Made by a program: the position numbers and the translations under genes. Source: Glandiceps talaboti (Eukaryota > Hemichordata > Enteropneusta > Spengelidae). From it: 64,000 bases of DNA. The stretch lies in the NCBI RefSeq assembly GCF_964340395.1, contig NC_135571.1:5448953-5512952 (forward strand), written 5' to 3'. The notes under the pieces are model-generated. The model made no database searches. It had not been told where the DNA came from and was given only the letters and a program-made list of their open reading frames with translations. This document shows, piece after piece, positions 53,870 to 64,000 of the stretch (its first letter is position 1; every line of letters starts with the position of its first letter).

Positions 53870-56800
53870 ATGTGGGGAAGGTTGTCTAACTTTGCACAGA
53901 CTGTGCAGGGTGCAGGTACTGGTGATGGTACAGACACACAACAGTCTCCTGATAAGGTATGTGAGTCTCCAAATCAAATTGAAATGACAGAAAACATTGC
54001 AAGCACGAGTGCAGATAACCCTAAGTACCTGCATTGGAACTCACATGGCATTGGGTTCTGTTATTATATATGGTCAATTGTTTATCCGAAAAATAAAATT
54101 TCCAAGAAAATGATATTCTGCAATAGTCCTTTCCACTGCAAACAGGAAATTGAGAATACGGCGCCCTCACTCAAATTGGGGGTATCATCACCTCATAGTA
54201 CCATTCTTAAGAGCTTTGTCCCTTTGTATTCTGTAGAAGTGTAAATCAGGGATGTTTTTCGTATTGTTCAGATATCGAGGAAAACATTTGCATATCATTT
54301 ACATACAGGTATGTTTTTGGTATTGCACTGCAGTGCAAATACCACTAGTGCATTTGCACACCGGTGCAAGTAGTACATACATACAAATGTATACAATAAT
54401 AGCTTATCTTCATATCCTTACACAGACCATGGATAGCAGTATGGACGATGCAAGTTTTGTGTCGGCAGCCGAGACAGAGGAACAGTTACAACAACAACAA
54501 TTGTTGTTAAATCAGCTTAAAGACATGGTACGAGAGAAAGACGATGAGCTGATCAAGAAAGGAAAATTATTAGAGGTACTATTTTCAAGCTTCTCAGTCC
54601 TAAGTGGTGCAAAATTATCAATGTTTATTTGACAGGCATAGTAATTAATGGGCAGTGTTGCAGCCAGCCTTTTGAAAGAGTGGGACGTAGTGTCCCAAGA
54701 CTTTCATTTTTCTGGGTCATCATAAATTTTTTAGGGACATTATAGACTGTCGACAGTCGCTCGCGCCTATTTCCCTAGGTTTTATCTAAACTCCGGTCCG
54801 GCGCAACACTAGTAATAGTATAATCGCAAACTGATATCGAGGGCCGTATTGCGAAGGCCCAAGCGACTGTTGTCCCTTGCCGCGCCCTCATGCGATAACA
54901 ATAGGAACATTCAGTTTGTAGACTATTGACATTTAGGTCATAGTTCACAAAGCTTGTCAATCAAAATGAACATGGCGTAGTCACCAAGCGAGTCAACACA
55001 TCGAGATGCATTGGAAAAACTTTGATACTCGCACTTGAAAGACTTTCAGAGAAGAATTATAGATACCTATGTCTCTGGGAAAGATGTTTTCGTTAGTGTA
55101 CTGACAGGAAGTGACAAGTCCATAGCCTATGAAGCCCGGGCTATGAAGTCGCAGGCCTGTGGGTTATACTTCCATGCTCCGATCGTTCTCGCGATACAGC
55201 TAACAACATCTAGTCTGCAATTGTCCCAGTAGTATCCTCATTGATACAATGATAGCTCTAATATAATCCCGTATATAAACGGCGAAGGCCCTTTTATTTG
55301 TGGTAATTTTGCTAAACAATAGGGAAGTGGTAACAACCTAGCGGCCGACCCAAAGGTTCACACCCCCCCCCCCCCCCCCCCCCCCCCCACATCAACAACA
55401 AAAATCACATGCCAAAAAGAAAACATCAAGGAAAAGACACAACAAACTGTCATATCATATAGCATCGTGATAAAGATTACGTAAATTGACTCCTCAATCG
55501 GTATCTGAAATAATGGGGTGCAATAGCGTTAGGGATATATAGACTCAGTACTCTGTGGAGGCATGAGTTGAAGACGTGTCGGATCGGAGCACGATCTCCG
55601 TGCCGTGGTAAATATGGAGGCACTTTTCTGTTTCAGGTAGAACGTCTACCATTTGCACATTATCTGCGCCTCACTATCAAACATTTTATACATGAATATT
55701 ATTACTATATAATATGCTAGCTGCAGTCGAGGGAAGGTAAAAAAGGTGTCAAAAACATCTGTTGCTTGACTGGAGTGTCGGTCGGAGTTGGTACAATAAG
55801 TCGACTTCCGTAGCACTCTCTCGCTCCAGTACCACTGTAACAGCTAGCTGCATGCTAAACATGGCAATAGACTAGTGAGCATGACAATGTATCGGGCGTC
55901 GAGTTTGTCAACGACGTCATTTACGAATGTTATAAAAACGCGCGGTTTCAAGCTTTAACAAAGAAAGATAGGAAAGGAAAAAGTACTTGATTATGACCAT
56001 CAAAATGCATTTACGAGGTCAAATTTGCGCTGCAGTTTACGTGTGTTGCACGTTGAGTAACCTTACATTGAACTGTATGCAAATTATACGATAGAGTACC
56101 GCCCCATTAAATGACGTCACATCATGAATAAGTAATAGCAAGGGAGATGCGGCAAGGGACAACAGTCGCTCGGGCCCTCGACCTCGGGCTTTCGGCCCTC
56201 AATTTGCGATTAGACTAGTGTTGCGCGGGATCGGAGTTTAGATAAAACTTTGGGCAAAAAAGGCGCGAGCGACTGTCGACAGTCTAGGGACATTATAAAA
56301 AGAGTGCCAATGGCGTTGTAGTACAACTGTACAGTTTTTAAAAATATGTACCCACGTGCTGATCCATGCTAGATATTTGCTGAATGATTATGCAGTTGCC
56401 TATCCAACCCTGTTGTTATCTATGCAATATATGCGATCATTTGGCTGTTGCTATAGGTGTGGTCATGTTGCTAAACATATTTGCATACAATTTTAGTGTG
56501 AGTCACTTCCAAAATTGTGGGTCATGTCCAAAAAATGTGTGTCAAATGACCCCAAAACCCCCTCTGGCTGCAACACTGAATGAGATAAATTTCTAGTATC
56601 ACTGACTACTAAAACAGCCACAATTATGTAATCTTCTTAATCTTAGAAATGTTATTAGCTATTAAAGGTGCATAGTCCATGATGATGTAATTTTTTTTAC
56701 TCTCAAAAATGACATCATCGCTTATTGAAAGGCACTGCCAATGATTAGTCTGGCTGCTAGACCCTTCAAGCTTAAAAAGGTCGAAGGTCGCCACTGAGAA

Positions 56801-59800
56801 AACTTGAAATGGGCTGTAAGTAGAACATTATGGAAGTAATATAACATGTAACAGATTTGGAGTAAATTAATACGATTTGAAAGAGAAATATGAAAGGTTT
56901 TTCCTTGTGTACGAGTCTCGAGAAATATTATTGTAATTTTGTATTTTTCAGGAAACTAATGCCAAATTTTCTAAATTCAAGTTACAAGCAAAAGCTAAAA
57001 TGTCATCATTGAACTCACAATTAGATGATTTGAAGAAAGACAAGCCAGATAGAGTAAGTATGGTTTTAGTTTAAAAGATGAAAATGGGGTGAAAAAACAG
57101 AAATGTGTATCACCTTGTCTTTGTCACTAAAAGGTGCTATTTTCTTGAAAAATTGTGAAAAAACAGCTGCGTATCATCTTATCCTTGTCACTAGGAGGGC
57201 ACTATGCTCTTGAAAAATGACAGAAATGTACATCATCTTGTTGTCACTAGAGGGCGCTATTTTCTTGAAAGGTGCAGACCATTAGTTTTCTCCATACTGA
57301 TGCATGTAAGAAGGGTGATGCTCAGTTTGACCGGACTGACAACACAGTTTTGTAGGTTTTCACTTGGTACTCTGCTTTCCTTCTGCTTTAAGACTAGGTC
57401 ATGTAACGACCATATTTGAATTTCCAAATTTACTTGGATTAATGAAGTATACATTTATAATTATATTGCAATTAGCATTTTAGAATTTATTAAAGTCTCT
57501 GGAGGGCGCTATCCATACCTACAATCTATACTTGTCTATTTGCCCTGACGTTTTTGTTTTTGATGACCAGGTACCAATCAATAGAATTGTGTACACTAAT
57601 GTCAATCTTAGTAATAGTAATGTTACCAGAGGGAGCTGTTCACTTTAAAGGGCTCCATTGATTTGTTATAACTTACTTTTGTGAGAGGGCGCTGTTCTCT
57701 GTAAAGGTCTATATTGGTTTATTTTTTGCCAGCAGGCTCTGTTCATTGTAAATGTCACATTATTTGTTATTTATAGTCGTCATGAGAGGGGCACTGTCTA
57801 TTGTAAAGGCAATCTTGATTTGTGATTTGTAATCAGCATCAGAGGGCAGTGTTCATTGTAAAGGTCTATATTGATTATTTATAGTCATCACTAGAGGGCA
57901 GTCTATTTAAAAGGACAATTGTGATTTATAGTTTGTAATCACCACCAGAAGGCAGTATTCATTGTAAAGGTCTATATTTGTTTTTTATGGTCATCACTAG
58001 AGGGCACTGTGTATTGTAAAGGTCAATCGTGATTTGTAATTTGTAATCACCACCAGAGGGCAGTGTTCATTGCAATGGTCTATTTTGAAATGTTATTTTA
58101 AGTCATCACCAGAGGGCACTGTTCATTTGAAAAGGTCTGTGTTGATTTTGATGTGTTACTTACAGGCTAGTGGGGATTCAACGGAGGACTCGGCAAATCG
58201 AGGCAAACTGGTTGTCATGAAAAAGAAACTTGAAGACAAAGAGAACATGGTCAAAGACAAAAATAAAGAAATCAAAAAATTACAAAAACAGTTGAGAGAC
58301 ATGGGTGATACCGTGGCAACAAAAGACAACAAAGTGCAAGAAATGGAAAGCAAGGTGGAAGAACTGCAAGAGAAAGAAAGACAGTTAATGGGAGAGTTGG
58401 CAGAGAAAGATAAAGTTATTGAGAAACGAGAAGCTGTACTGGAAGCCATGAGGAGTGGTGGTGCTACTGAAGTCACAGAGGTAAGCTGGAAAGAAACGGT
58501 TTGTGTTTGGAAAAATTTTGAAAAAGTACAATTTTTGGCTCAAAATCTTTAATATTAGTATTATTGATGACGAGGATTTCATTTGTTGCTCTGTTCTCCC
58601 ACTACATCTTGAGTAATCATGGCATTATGACGATAATATTTATCTCTCCATCAACTGTCTTGAAGGAACGTCATTGAAATACATACATCTTAGTCTATAG
58701 ATCGCCCTCAAACAGTAACAACTTGTCATTATCCAGCTCCAAATTGACCAATCAGAGAGTTCCTTTTATTCTATCATCAAAGAGTCAACAGGATGCTGCC
58801 ATATTTAGACTACAGTAAACATAATGACGCACCCCATTGGGCAATGAATTGTTGATGGCAGCCAATCATGTTAGCCATTGGCTATTGGTAGCCAAGTCAA
58901 TGAGTAAATCCAGTGATTAGCGAAAACACTGCAAAAACCTCTTCGTATATATACATTAAATCTATTTTTTAATTGTAAATATTATTTATTGGAAAAATCA
59001 AGATATGAATTTGTCACTCCAGTCATTACAGCTTTATGCATACCAATGTGATAATTTGAATTGCTTGTCATAAATCACAAGCTGCTATTCATAAAAAAAT
59101 TGTGTTTTGTTGCTATGGGAATATGGTATAAATATTGCATGGAGATACCCCATCTCATGGAAATATGGGAATATTTAGTCTGGGAATGGTTGTTGGGTTT
59201 TTGGTGTGGATTTTATTTAATCTGAACTGGCCAAATGATAGCTGTTGATCAATGTATATGTTGTGTGTGTTCTGACGAACACACCCTGTTTTAGCTGTAT
59301 TTACTCTGTATACATCTACTGGGTTTGTCTGTTATGTTGTCATTTGTTGCAACTTTGGATGACTGCCTACTTCCTCAGTGGAAGGTGGTTCTCTGATGTA
59401 TAAAGGAAAGAGAACATAAAGGAGCAAAGGACAAACACAGGAGATATAATATACAGTAAATAAAGCAAATAAGACCTTCATCGGAATCAAATTTTAATCA
59501 GTTTGGGATCCTGGTGATGTGATTAAAATCTGATGTAGTGGTCAGATAGTTGTTCACTATTACTGTACGTTCTGCTTTTTGCTTGAATTGTATGTATATG
59601 GAAGTATACCATGTTTACATTTTGGTTATCTGACATATTCTTCGTTACTGGTCACATTCAATTTTTGTAAGTATGCATAGCCAATCAAAACATGTCGTAC
59701 AGTTAACACTGCAGTACAATCATTCTCATTGGTTAAATAGAGAATTAATGCGGTATGATTTGAATGTTTTCGGTAATGGGAGTCAGTCAGGTGTAGGGGC

Positions 59801-62001
59801 ACCGACCAAGATGAAAACAGGAATGTGTAAAACAAACGACAATACAAGCAAAAATGAAGCTAGTAGTGTGAACTGAACAACTCGCCGACCACTGTATCAG
59901 ATTTTAACTAGATTTGGATTCTGTGGTTATTAGGTTACCATAATTGACAATACAGAAAAATGACAGAAAATGGTCATGTCTATTTGCATATATTTGCATA
60001 TATTTGCATATATTTGCATTGAAGGATGGACAAATTTTGAGATCTGCATGTGGGGTCTAAAGTTAAGGTCAAGGGTCAAAGGGTACATGCTAATTCTGTT
60101 CAATGAAGTCCTCTATGTTACAAATTCAAACCAAACAACAATTTGATTCAATTCTGTTGTCTTAAGTTAGTTTTCAAAATCCTCAAATAATTTGTACGTG
60201 AGACACAGTTTTACAACCATATTAATGAATGTCACACCAGTGCCTTCAAGGGTAGATTTAAGATGCAATTACAAATCCATAATTGATACTTCAAAATGTC
60301 AGGAAATAGTCCCCCAGTTTATTTATCTAACTTACACTTTTATTTAAAGAGTTGTACGATGGCCAAATTTTGTTGTTGTGAGTCAAAATGAGGAAAATTG
60401 GCATTTCTTATGACTCACCACATAGTAAGAGATAGGGGAATACCATATTTTGGTGCGTCACTAGAAATTGTGTGCATCAGTAAGGCTGTTCTGTTGAGGA
60501 GCCCTTCCAGTGTGTGTTGATAGTTACCTAATGTACTTACATGTCACAAAAGTTTGGACTCACCAAACCCATACTAATCCACCCCAGAAACTAAAAAATT
60601 TAAAATATAACATGACCTGCATGGCAGTGTTGAATTATGGGATATCTCCATCCATATTTGCATGCTTAACCTTCATGTCTGTAATTGGTTGCACGTGTGT
60701 TGCCATAGGAACAAGTTGAAGCTGAGTCAAACAAATTTCAAGAAATGTATGCACAGATGTTGTATAAGGATAGAATGGTGGTAGAATTGAACAATAAATT
60801 ACTAGAGAAAGATCAACAAATGTCAGAGCTACAAGATCACATCAAAAGTAAAAATGAAGTTATTGACAGTAGAGATAAAGTTATCAAGGTAAGGTTTGTG
60901 TTTGTTTTCCTTGACCTTAAGGTCATTTACCATACTTTGACCTTAAGGTCATTTACCATACTTTGACCTTAAGGTCACACATCTTGGTACTTTGACCTAA
61001 AGGTCACATATCATGGTACTTTAATTGTAAGGTCACACAGCCGGTACTTTGACCTTAAGGTCATTTACCATACTTTGACCATAAGGTCACATGTCCTGGT
61101 ACTTTGACCCTAAGGTCACACTCATCCTGGTACTTTGACCTCAAGGTCATGCATCCTGGTACCGTTACTTGGACCCAAAAGGTCATACATCCTGGTATTT
61201 TATACATCTTGGTATTTAAAACTTGGGAGTCAGTCAATTTTGGTATCTTCTCTCACCACAATTGTAGAATATTTTCAGCCATATTTTTATGTAATGTGTC
61301 CAAAACTAACGATAAATTTCAACAGTTATGGACGGCATTGTTGAAGATAATATTACACAAATTTGTACAAAAAAGAAAGAAAAAGACGATGTCCTGACAT
61401 ATTTAGCTGTTATCATAAAGATTTTTGGCTGAGAAATATGATTTGATGAAGGAAATCATGAGATAGGAGAAGTCCCAGGATGTGTGACCCAAGGTTAATG
61501 ATGTAATATCTATGTCATGTGTTGATCATGTGACTACCTGTTGTCATGTGTTCATCATGTGACTGCTATCCTGTCCACTTGCATGATATGTATGCTCAGC
61601 ATGTAGAATTCTGCATGATGTATCACTCACTTCCTGCTAGAGAATTTGAATAATTTCTCACCAAACGAGTTCAAAGTCAGCTGCTATTTCAAGCATACAT
61701 AAGCTATGCTACCATTGTACATTGTTAAGATTTCATACATGTTGTCTTTTTTGACTGGTTTAGCAATAGTGGAGTTGTGCAGAGCTGTTTTGTGCTGAAA
61801 GTCCTCTGTGTCATTACATGAAGTCCTTATGCCAGTAACCGTCCATTTTCTGAGTAAATGTGATGAACTTGTACATGTGTGTATACTATAACATAAATAT
61901 TACGTATACACCCCCCCCCCCCCTCCCACACACAGACACACAGACATACATGTACATATACTCTGGCTTGCAGACGTACACTCCCTCCCAAATGTGCATG
62001 C

Positions 62002-62051
<50 letters not shown>

Positions 62052-64000
62052 GCACTTGGATACCAACAATCACATACATACATTCAGACAGACAGAGACA
62101 GACAGACACATGCACGACATACATACATACACACACACATACATACATACACACACACAGAGGCACTTGGATACAAACAATCACATGCATACATTCAGAC
62201 AGATAGAGACAGACAGACAGACACATGCACGCATGCATACATACATACACATGTACAAACACATGCATATAGATACATATTTTATTTTTGTGTGTACAAT
62301 ATCCATGCCAGACAGACTAACAAGAAAGCCTGGCTGGCTCATATAATGGTTGAATGGAGCTCAGCGAAGTATGACAAATGTAATTAAAAACAGAATACAC
62401 ACAGATGAAAAGGATATACACTTGCATACAGTATGTACATGTGCATACATGCATATTAACACACACACATGCACTCTCATAAAAGTATAGATGTACATAT
62501 ATAGGCAAAGCTTACACACAAGAAAGCCAAATACTAAAGAAATAAGGCATATACATATGAACGTATTGATACAAAAAACATGTATTTACAAGTCAAAACA
62601 ATGCCATCTTTTCTTTAAGATATATTTGGGAATTCTTTTTAAAAGAGACCACTTTAGTATAGTTAACTCTTCCAAAAGGTAGAGCCATTCAAAAAACATA
62701 CAACAATTCTGTGTACCGGTACCTAGAATAGCATTTTACCAACGGTGTGTGTCATGATAGCAATGATCATTTGATTCTGTGGTCTGCACCTTGTCTTCTG
62801 CCTTACTCACTACACATGTATTACTGTATTGGTACACGTGAGTATAAGTCAATCTTCTTGTTCTGATTTGACTTCCTAGCATTAGGTGAAATGGTATTAC
62901 AGGTACTGAGAATAAGTCAACCCGCTTGTTCTGTTTTGACCCTCTAGCATTAGGTGAAATGGTATTACAGGTACTGAGAATAAGTCAACCCGCTTGTTCT
63001 GTTTTGACCCTCTAGCATTAGGTGAAATGGTATTACAGGTACTGAGAATAAGTCAACCCGCTTGTTCTGTTTTGACCCTCTAGCATTAGGTGAAATGGTA
63101 TTACAGGTACTGAGAATAAGTCAACCCGCTTGTTCTGTTTTGACCCTCTAGTGTGTGGTAAAATGTTATTACAGGTACTGAGAATAAGTCAACCCGCTTG
63201 TTCTGTTTTGACCCTCTAGCATTAGGTGAAATGGTATTACAGGTACTGAGAATAAGTCAACCCGCTTGTTCTGTTTTGACCCTCTAGTGTGTGGTAAAAT
63301 GCTATTGCAGGTACTGAGAATAAGTCAACCTTCTTGTTCTATTTTGGCCCTCTAGCATGAGGTAAAATGATATTGCAGGTACCAAGAATTGCTGATAGTA
63401 TGGAACCCCCAAAATGTAGAAATTATAGGGGTAGTCAAACTATTATAAGAAAGTTAGATATTAGAGTAGTTGGTGGCCGAGTGGTTAGCTCGTATGCCTC
63501 TTACCTCATGGCCAAGTGGTTAGTTCGTATGCCACCTCACGGTCGAGCGGTTAGCTCGTACCTTGTACCTCTACAGCCTTGGTTTGAACCTGCCAAGCAT
63601 TGACTGGGTTTGATCAAAACTTAACTAAGTCTGTAAGAAGGGTGATGCTCAGTTTGACACTGCTGAACAAACCAGGTTTCTACCAGGTACTCCGTTTCCT
63701 CGTGCTTTAACACTAGGGCGCTGCTCAGTGGCAACCATTCAACAAATTTGTGAATTTATTTGGATGAATAGAGATCGTAATTATATTTGTACGGCTATTT
63801 CTAGGTGATACAATCAGAACTAGGAGAGAGAGACCAAACTATCAAAAGTCAGACAGCAGCTGTAGAAAAACTGAGTCACAAAGTTGAAATCGGTGAAGAG
63901 CAACAAAGTCAGTACAAGGAACAGTTGTCGTTTACCGAAGAACAGGTACGACAGGAACAAGAAAATTTCCAACAAAAACTCGTAGACGTCGAAAAATACT
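53870..64000 (+). CDS. GOLGB1: Giantin (GOLGB1)-like Golgi coiled-coil protein, 5' part, open at the window end
   Basis: Giantin is a tail-anchored golgin that tethers vesicles and cisternae; only its N-terminal part is here. Coding exons: 53870-53956, 54426-54575, 56952-57053, 58166-58480, 60709-60888, 63805-64000 (continues), all in phase 0. The start MWGRLSNFAQTVQG resembles the giantin start, and LKDMVREKDDELIKKGKLL with KFKLQAKAKMSSLNSQL matches the conserved giantin N-terminal block. The rest is charged heptad sequence (DKENMVKDKNKEIKKLQKQL, ELNNKLLEKDQQMSELQDHI). Other golgins are possible but fit less well. Introns hold transposon nests and tandem arrays. The frame stays open to the last base, so the last exon may be the start of the long exon usual for this family. 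Confidence 0.78.
54020..54375. repeat. Dispersed element, copy in giantin intron 2
   Basis: Ends match 14850-15230 (GGGTTCTGTTATTAT, TGTTTATCCGAAA; GCACTGCAGTGCAAATACCA, CCGGTGCAAGTAGTA). Its middle holds the repeat from 1418-1680 in inverse (CCTCACTCAAATTGGGGGTA). Confidence 0.55.
55035..55232 (+). pseudogene. RecQ-like helicase fragment in the Mutator-like element
   Basis: The frame LKDFQRRIIDTYVSGKDVFV then SVLTGSDKSIAYE resembles motifs 0 and I of RecQ-type DNA helicases (LKxFQxEA..GKDVFVxxPTGxGKS). The Walker A is degraded (TGSDKS in place of TGxGKS), and the match is lost after about 45 residues. It is a captured fragment or a decayed transposon gene. Confidence 0.5.
55363..55388. repeat. 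Homopolymer C26
   Basis: A run of 26 C inside the Mutator-like element. Its length is likely uncertain in the assembly. Confidence 0.95.
57100..58150. repeat. Degenerate about 60-bp array in giantin intron 4
   Basis: Many units share ATCACCAGAGGGC(G/A)CTGT, TCATTGTAAAGG and TCTATATTGATTTGT. They run up to the exon at 58166. A SINE tail (57293-57460) interrupts them. Confidence 0.8.
57293..57460 (+). mobile_element. SINE body/3' fragment
   Basis: CTGATGCATGTAAGAAGGGT, GATGCTCAGTTTGAC, AGGTTTTCACTTGGTACTC and TTTACTTGGATTAATGAAGT align with the SINEs at 8800 and 63468. The tRNA head is missing. Confidence 0.55.
60900..61200. repeat. Array of TGACCTTAAGGTCA palindromes, giantin intron 5
   Basis: About ten units of roughly 27 bp (ACTTTGACCTTAAGGTCA plus a variable CATTTACCAT or CACATCCTGGT link) lie directly after the donor at 60888. 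Each intact unit is TGACCT-TA-AGGTCA, two nuclear-receptor-like half-sites pointing outward with a 2-bp spacer. It may be simple expansion; no function is shown. Confidence 0.8.
61905..62300. repeat. Composite CA/CATA/CAGA microsatellite
   Basis: A C-run (61912-61923), (CA)n at 62004-62050, then two copies of a segment of about 100 bp (GCACTTGGATAC, ACATTCAGACAGA, GACAGACAGACACATGCACG) joined by CATA repeats. It gives spurious THTH-type frames. Confidence 0.9.
62855..63385. repeat. 68-bp tandem array with splice-site-like motifs, giantin intron 6
   Basis: About eight units, mostly exact 68-bp repeats. Each has a pyrimidine-rich tract ending CCCTCTAG, a 23-nt piece such as CATTAGGTGAAATGGTATTA plus CAG, then GTACTGAG. 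That order imitates acceptor, tiny exon and donor. The 23-nt piece contains stops in the relevant frames. It lies 420 bp before the exon at 63805. Confidence 0.9.
63468..63800 (+). mobile_element. tRNA-derived SINE, copy with a triplicated head
   Basis: GTGGCCGAGTGGTTAGCTCG is an A-box-like tRNA head, present about three times in degenerate form (63470-63560). It is followed by B-box-like GGTTTGAACCTGCC, GTAAGAAGGGTGATGCTCAG, CCAGGTACTCCG and a TTTATTTGGATGAATAGAG end. It lies just before the acceptor of the last giantin exon in the window. Confidence 0.7.

Larger units (their letters stand above)
54743..56286. mobile_element. Mutator-like long-TIR element nested in the hAT-like MITE
   Basis: The left end TAGACTGTCGACAGTCGCTC is inverted at the right end. 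Imperfect similarity runs about 150 bp inward (GTTTTATCTAAACTCCG, GCGCAACACTAGT, GCGACTGTTGTCCCTTGCCG). GGGACATTA flanks both sides (54734-54742 and 56287-56295), a 9-bp target duplication. Long TIRs with 9-bp duplications are typical of Mutator-like elements. The TIR tip is itself a palindrome (GACTGTCGACAGTC), so the flank could be read as up to 13 bp. No transposase frame remains, only a helicase relic at 55035-55232. Confidence 0.75.
54653..56578. mobile_element. hAT-like MITE (outer), split by a later insertion
   Basis: The left end CAGTGTTGCAGCCAGCC is mirrored by the right end GGCTGCAACACTG. Apart from the insertion at 54743-56286 the element is about 380 bp. It lies in giantin intron 3. 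No exact 8-bp target duplication was confirmed. Confidence 0.65.

Noticed and set aside
55035-55232. Functional helicase gene
   Set aside because: Walker A is damaged and the match is short. It is contained in a transposon.

Overview
The window is nuclear DNA of an invertebrate animal: intron-rich genes with GT-AG splice sites, a 5'TOP ribosomal-protein gene, many microsatellites, tRNA-derived SINEs and DNA-transposon derivatives. The gene set (USP47, RPL10A, a giantin/GOLGB1-like golgin, an NXPE-family protein, a type II carbohydrate sulfotransferase, a sarcosine-oxidase-like enzyme) would suit a marine deuterostome such as amphioxus or a hemichordate, but the species cannot be fixed from the sequence. 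Most open reading frames in the window are simple-repeat noise. I rebuilt the real genes exon by exon from splice sites, codon phase and recalled protein families.

Layout. (1) 481-20176, minus strand: the first 16 coding exons (634 codons) of USP47; the rest of the gene lies beyond position 1. (2) 20177-20552: a short divergent promoter. (3) 20553-25445, plus: complete RPL10A in five exons (217 aa). (4) 26-29 kb: transposon remains (a Tc1/mariner-type DDE transposase and a non-LTR endonuclease). (5) 30496-31857, minus: intronless sulfotransferase. (6) 32529-34690, minus: scattered exons of a sarcosine-oxidase-like flavoenzyme that lacks its middle. (7) 33517-36768 and 39056-42319: a nearly identical 3.25-kb direct duplication carrying two of those oxidase exons, a frame-broken THAP domain and a probable NXPE first coding exon. 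(8) 41630-49092, plus: NXPE-family gene. (9) about 52000-64000, plus: 5' part of a giantin-like golgin, still open at the window edge.

The most unusual structure is in USP47. Three separate tandem arrays each start at an authentic 5' splice site and repeat the exon end or its edge together with the donor (about 88-bp units after exon 2, about 70-bp units after exon 4, 42-bp units after exon 5). The exon-5 array keeps the reading frame, so use of a downstream donor would insert multiples of 14 residues just after the catalytic cysteine box. A TTAA-flanked, piggyBac-like element has landed inside the exon-4 array.

Other structures to look at are a Mutator-like long-TIR element carrying a RecQ-like helicase relic, nested in a hAT-like element in a giantin intron; several MITE families, some with internal tandem amplification; and intronic arrays made of nuclear-receptor-like half-sites or paired splice-site-like motifs. 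All family calls rest on recognised motifs. No database search was possible.
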